Shown here piece after piece: positions 26,837 through 35,896 of a DNA stretch of 64,000 bases. The position numbers and the translations under genes are program-made. Under the pieces are notes generated by a model, which saw only the letters and a program-made list of their open reading frames with translations, had not been told where the DNA came from and ran no database searches. This DNA is from LMUY01 sp965198895 (GTDB taxonomy: Bacteria > Pseudomonadota > Alphaproteobacteria > Acetobacterales > Acetobacteraceae), in assembly GCA_965198895.1 (NCBI GenBank), contig OZ240676.1:2790001-2854000 (forward strand), read 5' to 3'. How positions within the stretch are numbered: position 1 is the first letter of the stretch; each line of letters begins with the position of its first letter.

Positions 26837-28279
26837 TTAGGGCGGCACGGTACCTGGGCGTGGATCGATCGGCAGCAGCCGGTCGAGCCCTGTGACCTGC
26901 TCGAACACGCGCGCTGCCGCCAGTGCCGCCGCTTCGCCGCGGGCCGGCGCGATGATTTGCAAGCCGACCGGCCGCCCATAGTGGTCGAAGCCGCAGGGCA
27001 CGGCCACGGCCGGGCAACTGGTGAGCGTGATCGCCGATGTCAGCGCGCTACCGGCGATGTAGTTGTCGAGCTTCACCCCGTCCACCACGTCGCGTGCCCG
27101 CAGCGCCACGTCCCAGGCCGGGGTCGCCGAACCCGGGGTGACGAGGATGTCGTAGCGCTCGAAGAACGTGGTGAAGCGGCGGTACAGCGCGGCCCGCTCG
27201 CGTTCCGCCCAGGCAAGCCGGCTAGTGGTCTGCGCCAGACCCTGTTCCGTGTTCCAGATGATGTCGGGTTTGAACTGGTCGCGATGGACCGCGATCTGCA
27301 GCTCGCGGTCCACCACGAATTGCTGCGAGCGGAGCGCCAGGAACACGTCCTCCACCGGGCCGAGTTCCGGGAACGCTTCCTCCACGACGCAACCGGCCTG
27401 CTCGAACTGCCGCACCGCATGGGCGCAGATCTCGCGCATCTCGCGGTCCACCGGCAGTCGGCCACCGTAATTCGCCGTGAAGGCGACCCGGCGTGGCGGC
27501 CTGGCCTCCGTCGCCGCCTCGACGAACGACCGCGCCGGCGAGTCGAATGTCAGAGGGTCGGACGGACACAGGCCCGCCATCGTGTCGAGGAACAGCGCCA
27601 GATCCAGCACGGTGCGCGCCATCGGCCCCTGCACGGAGAGTGGCGAGAACAGGGTATTCGCCGTCCCGCGCGTCACCCGCCCCGGCGAGGGCCGGATGCC
27701 GACCACCGAGCACAGCGTGGCGGGGCCGCGCAACGAGCCGCCATGGTCCGAGCCCTGCGCCAGCCAAGCCTCGCCGGTGGCCAACGCCACCGCCCCGCCA
27801 CCGGTGGAGCCGCCACAGGTGAGCGCCGTGTTCCAAGGGTTCAGCGTGCGGCCGAACACCTCGTTGAACGTATTGCCACCGGCGCCGAACTCGGGCGTGT
27901 TCGACTTGCCGATCACCACCCCGCCCTTGCGCTCGATCCGCTGCACCAGCGGATGCGAGCTGGTGGGCACGTGATCGCGGAACAGCGGCGAGCCGTAGGT
28001 GGTGCGCACACCCGCGACGTCCGTCAGATCCTTGATCACCACAGGCAACCCGGCAAGCCAGCCCGGCTCGTGCTCGGCGTCGCGCCCCTGGCCGGCCATC
28101 AGCCGCCGCGCATGGTCGCGGGCGCGGTCTAGGCAGAGCGTCGGCAGCGCGTTCACCTGCGGCTCGACGGCGGCGATGCGCGCGGCCGCGGCATCGATCA
28201 GCTCGAGCGGGGTGACCTCGCCGCGTCGCAGCCGTTGCACGGCGTCGGTGGCGGTCAGCCGGATCAAATCGTCCTGCAT
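26837..28279 (-). CDS. Amidase signature family protein
   Basis: A 480-aa amidase of the GatA-like signature family. The Ser-cisSer-Lys triad is intact: Lys83 in VVIKDLTDVAG, Ser158 in CGGSTGG (Thr replaces the usual second Ser) and nucleophile Ser182 in GSDHGGSLRGPA. The C-terminal half carries LVTPGSATPAWD and the conserved AGSALTSAITLTSCPAVAVPCG region. The chosen ATG at 28279 has GGAG about eight bases upstream; a longer reading to 28393 has no family support. The substrate is unknown. It lies tail to tail with the formamidase-like gene, and the 261-base region before it is shared with the divergent ABC-F gene. Confidence 0.9.
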   Translation of the reverse strand: MQDDLIRLTATDAVQRLRRGEVTPLELIDAAAARIAAVEPQVNALPTLCLDRARDHARRLMAGQGRDAEHEPGWLAGLPVVIKDLTDVAGVRTTYGSPLFRDHVPTSSHPLVQRIERKGGVVIGKSNTPEFGAGGNTFNEVFGRTLNPWNTALTCGGSTGGGAVALATGEAWLAQGSDHGGSLRGPATLCSVVGIRPSPGRVTRGTANTLFSPLSVQGPMARTVLDLALFLDTMAGLCPSDPLTFDSPARSFVEAATEARPPRRVAFTANYGGRLPVDREMREICAHAVRQFEQAGCVVEEAFPELGPVEDVFLALRSQQFVVDRELQIAVHRDQFKPDIIWNTEQGLAQTTSRLAWAERERAALYRRFTTFFERYDILVTPGSATPAWDVALRARDVVDGVKLDNYIAGSALTSAITLTSCPAVAVPCGFDHYGRPVGLQIIAPARGEAAALAAARVFEQVTGLDRLLPIDPRPGTVPP

Positions 28280-28540
28280 GAGGAGGCTCTCCGATGGTTG
28301 CCGGGCACCATGCAACACTTGCCTGCAGTGCGTGTAGCCTCCTAAGCTAGCAATGTTCCGACACCAGGCCGAGGGAGGGCTGGATGCACGCATACAACCA
28401 GCGCCACCCCAGAGGACCTGACACCGCCCTGCGATAGGTCTTTCGCAGGGCAGCGCCGCAACGAGCCGCTTCCGTTCCGGACTGCCCTTGTCGCATTTGC
28501 CTTGCCCTGTTTGGCAGGCGTCGGAACGGATTTCTCATCG

Positions 28541-30043
28541 ATGGCCCTTATCAGCTTGCGCGACCTCGGCATGGTCACGCCGCGTCCCTTGTTTCAGACT
28601 CTCTCCCTCAATTTCGGCCCGGGCGATCGCGTCGGCCTGGTCGCGGCCAATGGCGCGGGTAAATCCACTCTGCTGCGCTGTGTTGCCGGCCAGGTCGATC
28701 CCGATTCGGGCAGTGTCGTGCTGTCGCGTGGCGCCCGAATCGGCTTCGTCGAGCAGGATGTGCCCCCCGATTGGCTCGGCCTGCCCCTGGGCGAGTTTCT
28801 GCGCCGAGCCCTGCCCCCTTCCGAGCGGGGGCAGGAAGCCTGGCGCGTCGGTGCCGTGCTGGACGAGTTCGATACCCCCGAAGCGCTGCACGACCGCCCG
28901 CTTGGGGCGCTGAGCGGCGGCTGGCAGCGGCTTGCGCTGCTCGCCCGGGTTTGGATCAGGCAGCCCGACGCCCTGCTGTTGGACGAGCCGACCAACCATC
29001 TCGACGCCGAGAAGATCGCGCTGCTGGAACGTTGGATCACCGGCCCGGCTTCCCGCACGCCGATGCTGATCGCAAGCCACGACCGCAGCTTCCTCGACGC
29101 TTGCACCACCCGCACCCTGTTCCTCCGCCCCGGGCTGAGCCGGCTCTACACCCACCCCTACAGTGCCGCCCGGGCGCTGCTGGCCGATGACGACGCGGCG
29201 CAGGAGCGCAAGCACGCCAAGGACACCAAGGAGGTGACGCGCCTGCGCCGCAACGCCGGCGAGTTGCGCAACATCGGCGTCAACAGCGGCAGCGACCTGC
29301 TGCAGAAGAAGTCCATGCAGCTGCGCGACCGCGCCGAGCGGCTCGAGGCGACGCTGCGTCCCGTCGCGGTCGAGCGGTCGGGCGACATCCGCCTGGTCAG
29401 CCGCGACACCCACGCCAAGGTGCTGGCCGCGCTGCGGGACCTGGCCGTCACCACGCCCGACGGCACGCCGTTGTTCCGGATCGCCAAGCTCGATGTTCGC
29501 CAGGGCGATCGCCTGGTGCTGCTGGGCCGCAACGGTGCCGGCAAGTCGCAACTGGTGCGGCTGCTGCGCCGGGCGACGGTCGAGGCGGTGCCGGGCGTGC
29601 AGATGAGCCCGAGCCTCGTCCTCGGCTATGCCGACCAGGGCATGGCGCATCTTCCAGACAGCCAGACCCCGCACCGGTTCATCGCAGCGCGCCCGGGGAT
29701 CGGCGATGGCCGCGCCACCGGCCTGCTCGCCGGCGCCGGGCTGAGCGTGGAGGCGCAGGCCCGCCCGATCGGCCGCTTGTCCCCTGGCCAGAAGGCGAGG
29801 CTCGGGTTGCTGGCACTTCGCCTGGCCGAGCCGAACTTCTACCTGCTGGACGAGCCGACCAACCACGTCGACATCCCCGGCCAAGAGCAGCTCGAGGCGG
29901 AGTTGCTGGCGCAGGGCGCGACCTGTGTCCTGGTGTCGCACGACCGCAGCTTCGTGGAAGCGGTGGGGACCCGCTTCGTCCTGATCGAAGGCGGCGAGGC
30001 AACAGAGGTGGTCGGGCCGGCCGCGTTCAAGCCTGCCCGATGA
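28541..30043 (+). CDS. ABC-F family ATP-binding protein
   Basis: A 500-aa soluble protein with two ABC ATPase domains and no membrane helices, so it belongs to the ABC-F group that acts on ribosomes. Domain 1: Walker A VAANGAGKSTLL (Lys41), signature LSGGWQRLALL and Walker B ALLLDEPTNHLD. A charged linker (EERKHAKDTKEV-like) joins domain 2: Walker A LLGRNGAGKSQLV, a weaker signature LSPGQKARLGLL and Walker B YLLDEPTNHVD. The ATG at 28541 gives a natural start; the ORF extends 13 codons upstream. The subgroup, housekeeping or antibiotic resistance, cannot be told here. The 3' end overlaps the convergent GH3 gene by 17 bases. Confidence 0.92.
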   Translation: MALISLRDLGMVTPRPLFQTLSLNFGPGDRVGLVAANGAGKSTLLRCVAGQVDPDSGSVVLSRGARIGFVEQDVPPDWLGLPLGEFLRRALPPSERGQEAWRVGAVLDEFDTPEALHDRPLGALSGGWQRLALLARVWIRQPDALLLDEPTNHLDAEKIALLERWITGPASRTPMLIASHDRSFLDACTTRTLFLRPGLSRLYTHPYSAARALLADDDAAQERKHAKDTKEVTRLRRNAGELRNIGVNSGSDLLQKKSMQLRDRAERLEATLRPVAVERSGDIRLVSRDTHAKVLAALRDLAVTTPDGTPLFRIAKLDVRQGDRLVLLGRNGAGKSQLVRLLRRATVEAVPGVQMSPSLVLGYADQGMAHLPDSQTPHRFIAARPGIGDGRATGLLAGAGLSVEAQARPIGRLSPGQKARLGLLALRLAEPNFYLLDEPTNHVDIPGQEQLEAELLAQGATCVLVSHDRSFVEAVGTRFVLIEGGEATEVVGPAAFKPAR

Positions 30044-31538
30044 ACCGCAGCAATCCGTCCAGCAGCGCCGGGTCGTTGATCACGCGCGGCACCTTGTTCT
30101 GGCCACCGAGTTTGCCACGGCTGGCCATCCAGGCACTGAACGTGCCGGGTGGCACCAGGCGCACATCGGGCGGATCCATGCCGAAGCCGCCGCGCCGGTG
30201 GTCCGCGTAGTCGGCGTTCAGCCGGGCCAGGTTGGCATCCAGGTGCTCGGCGAACTGCTGGGCCGGAATGGACGGGTCGGCTTCCACCACGAACACGTGG
30301 CCGCCGCGCGTGCCACCCGCCAGCAGGGCGCCGGCCGCGTAATCGGTCACCCTAGTGCCACAGGCGCGCGCGGCTTCGGTGATGGCCGCGTCCAGCTCCG
30401 CCGCGATCAGGTGCTCGCCGAATGCCGACAGGGTGTAGGCGGTGCGCCCGGTGATCAGCACGCGTGGTGGATCGCGCTCGATCAACGTGACGGTGTCGCC
30501 GACCACGTAGGACCACAGCCCGGCATTCGTGCTGAGTACCAGCGCATACTCCACGCCGAGCTCCGCCGTCGCGAGCCATCGCCGGTCCGGTGCGGGGTGG
30601 TCCAGCTCGCCGGGGCGGACGAATTCGAAGAACAGGCCGCGGTCCACCACCAGGCGTAGACCCTCGCCGGGGCCGCGGTCGGCCAGGGCGATGAAGCCTT
30701 CACTGGCGGGATAGACCTCGCGCGTTTCCGCCCGGCTGCCCTCCAGCCACGCCGCTATGGCGTCGCGGTAGGGCGTGAAGGCCACGCCGCCATGCACCAC
30801 CAACTCCAGCGCGGGATACAGCGCGACAAGATGGCGCGGTGCATCCGGGCGTAGCCGGGCGACCTCGTCTAAGAACAGCAGCATCCAGCTCGGCGTGCCC
30901 GAGATGGAGCGTACGTCCGCACCCAGCGAGCGGGGCGCCAAGGCCGCGATCTTGGCCTGCCAATCGCCGAGGAGCGCGACATCGCGCGGCGGAAAGGCGC
31001 GTGCGCGCAGCAAAGCCGGCATCTCGGCTGCCGCAATGCCGCTGAGATCGCCCGCGTAGACGCCGGGTGCCAGCCGCTCCAACGAACTCGAGCCGCCGAG
31101 CAGCAGGTTGCGCCCGCCGAACACGCGGGAGTCTGGCCGGGCCGCAAGGTGGAAAGCCATCGTATCGAACCCGGCGCCGACATTGGACCGCAGGCCGTCG
31201 CGGCTGACCGGGATGCGCTTGGTCGCGGCACCCGTGGTGCCGCTGCTCTGCGCAAAGAACGGGATCAGCCCGGGCCAGGTGACGTTGCGCAACCGCGGAA
31301 AGGAGGGCTGCCACCACTCGTCCCAGAATGCCTCATACGTCCGCAGCTTCACGAGCCGTTGGTAGTCGCGCACGGTGCGGATGGTGGAGAACCGGTGGGC
31401 ACGGCCGAACCGGGTGCGCGCTGCCGTTCGCAGCAACTGCCGCAGCGTGTCGCACTGCGCCGCCACCGCGCCCATCCTGGCAAGCGCCGCAAGCCGCCTT
31501 CGTGCCACCAGCCGCAGCACGGGGGTGGCGTCGATCAT
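30027..31538 (-). CDS. GH3 auxin-responsive promoter family protein (acyl-amide synthetase-like)
   Basis: A 503-aa member of the GH3 branch of adenylate-forming enzymes. Plant GH3 proteins join carboxylic acids to amino acids through an acyl-adenylate; the substrates of bacterial ones are mostly unknown. Motifs: FFAQSSGTTGAATKRIPVS (ATP phosphate loop, near residue 90), REVYPASEGFIALAD (nucleotide binding), SYVVGDTVTLIERDP with the ITGRTAYTLSAFGEHL region after it, and the C-terminal LGGQNKVPRV. The ATG at 31538 overlaps the stop of the upstream penicillin-acylase-type gene, so the two are coupled. The larger frame reaching 32435 runs through that gene and is rejected. Confidence 0.88.
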   Translation of the reverse strand: MIDATPVLRLVARRRLAALARMGAVAAQCDTLRQLLRTAARTRFGRAHRFSTIRTVRDYQRLVKLRTYEAFWDEWWQPSFPRLRNVTWPGLIPFFAQSSGTTGAATKRIPVSRDGLRSNVGAGFDTMAFHLAARPDSRVFGGRNLLLGGSSSLERLAPGVYAGDLSGIAAAEMPALLRARAFPPRDVALLGDWQAKIAALAPRSLGADVRSISGTPSWMLLFLDEVARLRPDAPRHLVALYPALELVVHGGVAFTPYRDAIAAWLEGSRAETREVYPASEGFIALADRGPGEGLRLVVDRGLFFEFVRPGELDHPAPDRRWLATAELGVEYALVLSTNAGLWSYVVGDTVTLIERDPPRVLITGRTAYTLSAFGEHLIAAELDAAITEAARACGTRVTDYAAGALLAGGTRGGHVFVVEADPSIPAQQFAEHLDANLARLNADYADHRRGGFGMDPPDVRLVPPGTFSAWMASRGKLGGQNKVPRVINDPALLDGLLRFIGQA

Positions 31539-33712
31539 GCCGGCATCAGCAGCGTCCGGTGCGGCCAGGCCCGGGCCGGTTCCGGGCGGAGTGGCACGGA
31601 AATGGTCTCGCCCGCGCGCCACAGGGGGACCTGGTCCGCCGCATTGGCCGAGCCCAGCCAGCCGTCCTGGCCACCGAGCAGCACGAAGCCGTTCGCGTCC
31701 GGGTCCGACAGGTCCGACCGATGCCGTGCGCAGGCGCCAAAAGTCACCCGGTGCCGGCCGGAGACCATCCCGTGTCCGCTCTTGTTCAGCGTGTCGTTGC
31801 TGCCGGGCAGGGCGATCGTCGGCTCGGAGAACCAGTGTCCAACCCCAGGCAGGGCGGCCAGCGGATGCCGCAAGGCCAAGCGGTGCACCGCCCCCCAATC
31901 GCCGAACCGCCGCAGCGACCAGGCGGCCTTCCGGAGCCCGGCTGCCACGACCGGCGCCGTGGCATGCTGGACGCGGTCGGCAACGATGGCACGCCCACTC
32001 CAGATCACGCCCAACAGTTTCAGGGTCTTGCGCGGGATCGTGCGTCGGGCGATCGCGGCGACCGTCACCTCGAACACCAAGGCGCCGGCGGAGTCGCAGC
32101 CGTAGCGCCCATCCCACGCCGCCAGTGCGTCCCAGGCCGCTTGGCACTGGGCCGGCGGGGCGGGGAGGCGGGCCAGCAACACGTCCCGCAGCGCGAGGGA
32201 GCGGGGCTGCAGCAGGTCGAGCTGCAGGTCGCGCATGTTCGCCGCCGTCACCGACGGGGCGGACAATAGCTCGCGCATCCGCCGCGCCCGCTCCGGCAGC
32301 GAGAAGAAGAAACCGGCGGGCACGGGCAGCGGCGCCGGTTGGTCGTTGGCGGAGACGATGGCGCCGTCCTCCGCCAGGTCGGTGTCGGCGGCGTAAACCA
32401 GGTCGTCCAGCGGCCAGGCCTCGCCGGGTGGGCACACGAGTGTGGCCATCGGGCCGTTGGGCCGTCGCGGCAGATGGGCGGCGATCACCCGGCTGGCCCG
32501 GCCCTCTGGCCCCGCCTCCACCACCAGCATGGTTTGGCCCGGCACCGCGAACGGGCGCAGTGCCGCCCGGAACCCGGCACAGTCGCGAGCGCGCATGACG
32601 TCCAACAGGCAGGTCAGCTCGTCGCTCGCGCGGTGCCCGACCCAGCGGAGCGCGACCGGATGCTTCGATCGCATCAGCATGCCGTCGCTGACCACGGGAC
32701 CGAACCGTGTCTCACGCAGGCGCAGCGTGACCGGTGCGCGGCCGCGGACGGCGATGGTTTCCTCCCGCACCGTCATCGGCTCGGACGAAACGTCCACCAG
32801 CTCGCTGCTGGCGGCGTGCAGGCTGGTGCCGCCCCAGGCGATGTGGTGGTTCCGCCCGAGTCCGATCACTGGCAGGCCCGGGATCATCAGCCCGACTGCG
32901 TCCAGGCCGGGTGCATGCAGGGCCGCGACCAGCCAGAGCGGCGGCAGGGCGATCCCCAGATGGGGGTCCGAGGCGATCAGCCCGGAGCCGGTGGCCGAGC
33001 GGCCGGCGGGCACCACCGCCGAGTTGCTGCCGCGGAACAGCGCCACCGCGGCCTCGTCCGGACGCTCCGGCCAGGGCAGCGTGTCGCCCGCCTGCATTTG
33101 GGGGAACAGTGCGTTCCACATCGGCGCGGGCATCTGCGCCTGCGCCCGCAGCAGCCGGCCGAACACGAGCCACGACACGTCGGCGGACGCCAGCCGGGTG
33201 ACACTGAGCAGGTCTGCCAGGGTCCATGGCTGCGGCGCGACATCGAACAGGCGCAGCTCGTAGGGCAGGGCGGGAGCGTGGGCGATGACGTGGTTCACGC
33301 CGGCCAGGAAGCCCTCGGCCCAGCGCCGGGTCCGGTCGGGCAGGGCCGTGATCATGGCGGGGACGGCCCGGCCGAAATCCATCAGGCGCAGGGCGCGGTC
33401 GATTTCGATGCCGGCGGGGCCGATCACCTCCGCCACGCGGCCGGTCGCGATGTGGCGCATGGCCTCCATCTGGGCGAGCCGGAGATGGGCGTGCACGACG
33501 CCCAGTCCGGCCGCGAGGTCCTCCTCGCACGACGCCTCGATGCTCGGCACCTGGTGGCTGTCCCACCGTATGTCCACGGCCGCTCGCAGTGCCAGGCCAC
33601 GCAGCGGAATCATGGCGAGCCGCTCCGCCGTGGAGACGGGTTGGGGCGGGCCCAATCGCACCGCTCGCGCCAGCAGGCCGGCGGCGTAGGAGAGCTGTCG
33701 GAGTTTTTGCAT
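31535..33712 (-). CDS. Penicillin acylase family protein (S45 Ntn-hydrolase)
   Basis: A 725-aa amide hydrolase precursor that would cleave itself into alpha and beta chains. The predicted processing site is Gly228-Ser229 in FRGSNSAVV, making Ser229 the beta-chain N-terminal nucleophile, followed by the conserved SGLIASDPHLGI. Further motifs are GLGRNHHIAWGGTSLHA and, late in the beta chain, GSNDTLNKSGHGMVSG with the oxyanion/Asn region. The family includes penicillin G acylases and acyl-homoserine-lactone acylases. The ATG at 33712 gives a family-like start; the in-frame extension to 33886 is Arg-rich and comes from a repeat element. I see no strong signal peptide. It is coupled to the GH3 gene downstream. 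Confidence 0.9.
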   Translation of the reverse strand: MQKLRQLSYAAGLLARAVRLGPPQPVSTAERLAMIPLRGLALRAAVDIRWDSHQVPSIEASCEEDLAAGLGVVHAHLRLAQMEAMRHIATGRVAEVIGPAGIEIDRALRLMDFGRAVPAMITALPDRTRRWAEGFLAGVNHVIAHAPALPYELRLFDVAPQPWTLADLLSVTRLASADVSWLVFGRLLRAQAQMPAPMWNALFPQMQAGDTLPWPERPDEAAVALFRGSNSAVVPAGRSATGSGLIASDPHLGIALPPLWLVAALHAPGLDAVGLMIPGLPVIGLGRNHHIAWGGTSLHAASSELVDVSSEPMTVREETIAVRGRAPVTLRLRETRFGPVVSDGMLMRSKHPVALRWVGHRASDELTCLLDVMRARDCAGFRAALRPFAVPGQTMLVVEAGPEGRASRVIAAHLPRRPNGPMATLVCPPGEAWPLDDLVYAADTDLAEDGAIVSANDQPAPLPVPAGFFFSLPERARRMRELLSAPSVTAANMRDLQLDLLQPRSLALRDVLLARLPAPPAQCQAAWDALAAWDGRYGCDSAGALVFEVTVAAIARRTIPRKTLKLLGVIWSGRAIVADRVQHATAPVVAAGLRKAAWSLRRFGDWGAVHRLALRHPLAALPGVGHWFSEPTIALPGSNDTLNKSGHGMVSGRHRVTFGACARHRSDLSDPDANGFVLLGGQDGWLGSANAADQVPLWRAGETISVPLRPEPARAWPHRTLLMPA

Positions 33713-33805
33713 GGACGTGGAACGCGGCAAGCGGCGCCCGGTGCCTGCCGTGCGACCCCTCCTTTGACATAGACGTGCCATCCGGCTCCGGTATCGCACT
33801 TGGCG

Positions 33806-33921
33806 TCTTCTCCCTCTGCCGTTCTTCACGGGAGAGGGCCGCTTGGGCACTGAAATGCGAGAGGGGAGCGGCAGTCGCACCCTCACCCTGGCCCTCTCCC
33901 GCCCGCGGGATAGGGAGAAGA
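33806..33921. repeat. REP/BIME-like palindromic element
   Basis: Nested inverted repeats: TCTTCTCCCT (33806-33815) with AGGGAGAAGA (33912-33921) outside, and CGGGAGAGGGCC (33829-33840) with GGCCCTCTCCCG (33890-33901) inside. Each end also folds on its own. This two-hairpin layout matches repetitive extragenic palindromes. It occupies the 291-base gap between the acylase and dioxygenase genes, and the rest of that gap shows no gene except the short ORF just downstream of it. Confidence 0.72.
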
Positions 33922-34003
33922 AATCAAATGCAATCGCCCTGCCTCGAGGGAGGGGCCGGGGTCCGCAGTCGGCAGTTTGCGCTTTCTGGCTTCTAGTGAG
34001 GTT

Positions 34004-34117
34004 TTAAGCCCCGGTGAGTTCCCGCTGGACGATTGCAGCGCCTTCTGCGTCCGGGACGATTTGGGCGTAGCCGAAGCAGACGTGCAAGATGGTGGGCAAA
34101 ATGGGCAATGTCTTCAT
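34004..34117 (-). CDS. Putative 37-aa peptide downstream of the dioxygenase
   Basis: A short ORF (MKTLPILPTILHVCFGYAQI, then VPDAEGAAIVQRELTGA) starting 23 bases after the dioxygenase stop on the same strand. The composition looks protein-like and the N-terminus is hydrophobic, but the ribosome site is weak and no family is recognised. It may be a small protein of the aromatic-degradation transcript or a leftover fragment. Confidence 0.3.
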   Translation of the reverse strand: MKTLPILPTILHVCFGYAQIVPDAEGAAIVQRELTGA

Positions 34118-34140
34118 GGCAACACTCACTCGGTTTAGCC

Positions 34141-35046
34141 TTACTCCGCCGCCATGAGGCTCGAGGGATCCGCCCCGACCCGGCTGTTCTCGTCGCCGGC
34201 CACAGCGCGGGCCAGGGTGAAGTCGAACTCGATGCAGCGCAGCCCGGGGAAGGGTGCGCCGGGCACGTTCGGCTTCGGGTCCACGATCAGGGATTGCGAC
34301 ACGCCGAACACCGTGTCCGTGTCGATATACTGGTCGTAGCCGTAGTAGATCGCGGTCACCAACTCCCGGTAGCCCGGCGCGCCGATCAGGAAGTGCGTGT
34401 GCGCCGGGCGGCAGCCGTGGCGGCGCTGGGCGGTGATCATGCTGCCCACCGGGCCGTCCATCGGGATCATGTAGCCCAGCGGCAGGGTGGCGCGGAACCA
34501 ATAGCGGCCCTGGCGGTCGGTGCGGAATTGCGCCCGCCAGTTCATCGCCGTCGGGTCCGCCGCCTGCAGGTCGTAGGCGCCGTCGGGATCGGTCTGCCAC
34601 ACCTCGACCATGGCGTCCGGCACCGGCTCACCGGCCTCGTCCCGCACCGTGCCGAACAGGCCGATCTCCTCACGGTCCGCGTCCCGCGTGATGCTGTCAC
34701 CCAGGGCCAGGCGGGGCGAGTCGTTGCGGTAGAACGGGCCGAGCAGGCTGGTTTCGGTGCCCACGGTCTCCGCCCGACCGTCGTGCAGGATGTTGACCAT
34801 CCGCGACAGGCCCAGCGTGTCCGAAAGCAGAATGAACTCCTGCCGGTACGGCGTGCAGGCCTGGCCGATCTCCGTCATGAACTTGATGCCGTACAGCCAC
34901 TCCTCCGGCTTCAGCGACACCTCGCGCGCGAAGGCGTGCAGGTGTTTGACCGCCGCCGCCATGATCTCGCGAAGGCGGGGGTCGGGTGTGTCTGCCATCT
35001 GCTGCAGCACGGCTTCGGTGACTGTTGTCTCGTTCAGGTCTTCCAT
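34141..35046 (-). CDS. Intradiol ring-cleavage dioxygenase (hydroxyquinol/catechol 1,2-dioxygenase type)
   Basis: A 301-aa non-heme Fe(III) enzyme that opens a catechol-type ring between the hydroxyls. An N-terminal helical dimerisation domain (about 1-100) carries the LSDTLGLSRMVNILHD segment, followed by TSLLGPFYRNDSP, which is typical of hydroxyquinol and chlorocatechol dioxygenases. Probable iron ligands are Tyr158 (GAYDLQ), Tyr192 (LGYMIP), His216 and His218 (RPAHTHF). It is last in the order GntR, FAH-family hydrolase, dioxygenase on one strand. That context fits degradation of an aromatic compound via hydroxyquinol, but the upstream steps are not in the window. Confidence 0.9.
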   Translation of the reverse strand: MEDLNETTVTEAVLQQMADTPDPRLREIMAAAVKHLHAFAREVSLKPEEWLYGIKFMTEIGQACTPYRQEFILLSDTLGLSRMVNILHDGRAETVGTETSLLGPFYRNDSPRLALGDSITRDADREEIGLFGTVRDEAGEPVPDAMVEVWQTDPDGAYDLQAADPTAMNWRAQFRTDRQGRYWFRATLPLGYMIPMDGPVGSMITAQRRHGCRPAHTHFLIGAPGYRELVTAIYYGYDQYIDTDTVFGVSQSLIVDPKPNVPGAPFPGLRCIEFDFTLARAVAGDENSRVGADPSSLMAAE

Positions 35047-35065
35047 TGCGGGTCCTCCCTGGCGG

Positions 35066-35896
35066 CTAGGCTTCTTGGACGATGGTATTTCGTAGCATCC
35101 CGACGCCGGAAATCTCGACCTCCACGACGTCGCCGGGCTTCATCCACACCGGCGGCGTGCGGTAGGCGCCGACGCCACCGGTGGTGCCGGTGATGATCAC
35201 GTCGCCCGGCACCAACTCGGTGAAGGTGGAGCAGTAGTTGATCAGTTTCGGGATGGTGAACACAAGGTCGTCGGTGGTGGCGCGCTGCATTTCCTCGCCG
35301 TTCAGCCGGGTGACGAGGCTGGCGTGGGTCACGTCCCCGGCCTCGTCCGGCGTCACGAGATATGGCCCGAAGCCGCCGGTGCGCGGCCAGTTCTTGCCGG
35401 GCGCGAACTGGCTGCTGTGGCGCTGCCATTCGCGAACGGAGCCGTCGTTGTAGCAGCTATACCCGGCGATCACGCCCATCGCGTCCGCCTCCGACACATG
35501 GCGCGCCGGGCTGCCGATCACCACGGCGAGTTCGCCCTCGAAGTCTAGCGTCTCCGATGCCTTCGGCCGCACGATGGCCTGGTCGTGGCCGACCTGGCTG
35601 TTGGCCCAGCGGGTGAAGATGGTCGGCTGCTTCGGCGGTTCGCGGCCGCCTTCCAGGATGTGGGTCAGGTAGTTGAGCCCGATGCAGATGATCTTGTCGG
35701 GGTCCGGGATCGGCGGCAGGAAGGTTACGGCCGACAGCGCATGCCGCTTCAGCCCGGCCGTGTTCGCCGTCAGCCGCGCAAGGTCCGGGAGTGCGGCGCG
35801 CAGGCTGGGCGCCTTGGTGCCCAGGTCGATCACCTGGTCGTTCTCGACCACGCCCCAGGACGCAACGCCGTTCGCTTCGAAACTCATCAGCCGCAT
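35066..35896 (-). CDS. Fumarylacetoacetate hydrolase family protein
   Basis: A 276-aa enzyme of the FAH family, whose members hydrolyse or isomerise ring-cleavage products such as acylpyruvates. Motifs: KIICIGLNYLTHILEG at the start of the core, PTIFTRWANSQVGHDQAI, the metal-binding glutamates in LDFEGELAVVIG, GYSCYNDGSVREWQ and the C-terminal PGDVIITGTTGGVG. It begins directly after the stop of the GntR regulator gene with no gap, and the dioxygenase follows 19 bases after its own stop. The exact substrate is inferred from context only. Confidence 0.9.
   Translation of the reverse strand: MRLMSFEANGVASWGVVENDQVIDLGTKAPSLRAALPDLARLTANTAGLKRHALSAVTFLPPIPDPDKIICIGLNYLTHILEGGREPPKQPTIFTRWANSQVGHDQAIVRPKASETLDFEGELAVVIGSPARHVSEADAMGVIAGYSCYNDGSVREWQRHSSQFAPGKNWPRTGGFGPYLVTPDEAGDVTHASLVTRLNGEEMQRATTDDLVFTIPKLINYCSTFTELVPGDVIITGTTGGVGAYRTPPVWMKPGDVVEVEISGVGMLRNTIVQEA

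Noticed and set aside
28342..28578. Small minus-strand frames in the amidase/ABC-F divergent region
   Set aside because: They overlap the ABC-F start, have no ribosome site and show no protein-like features; the region more likely holds the two promoters.
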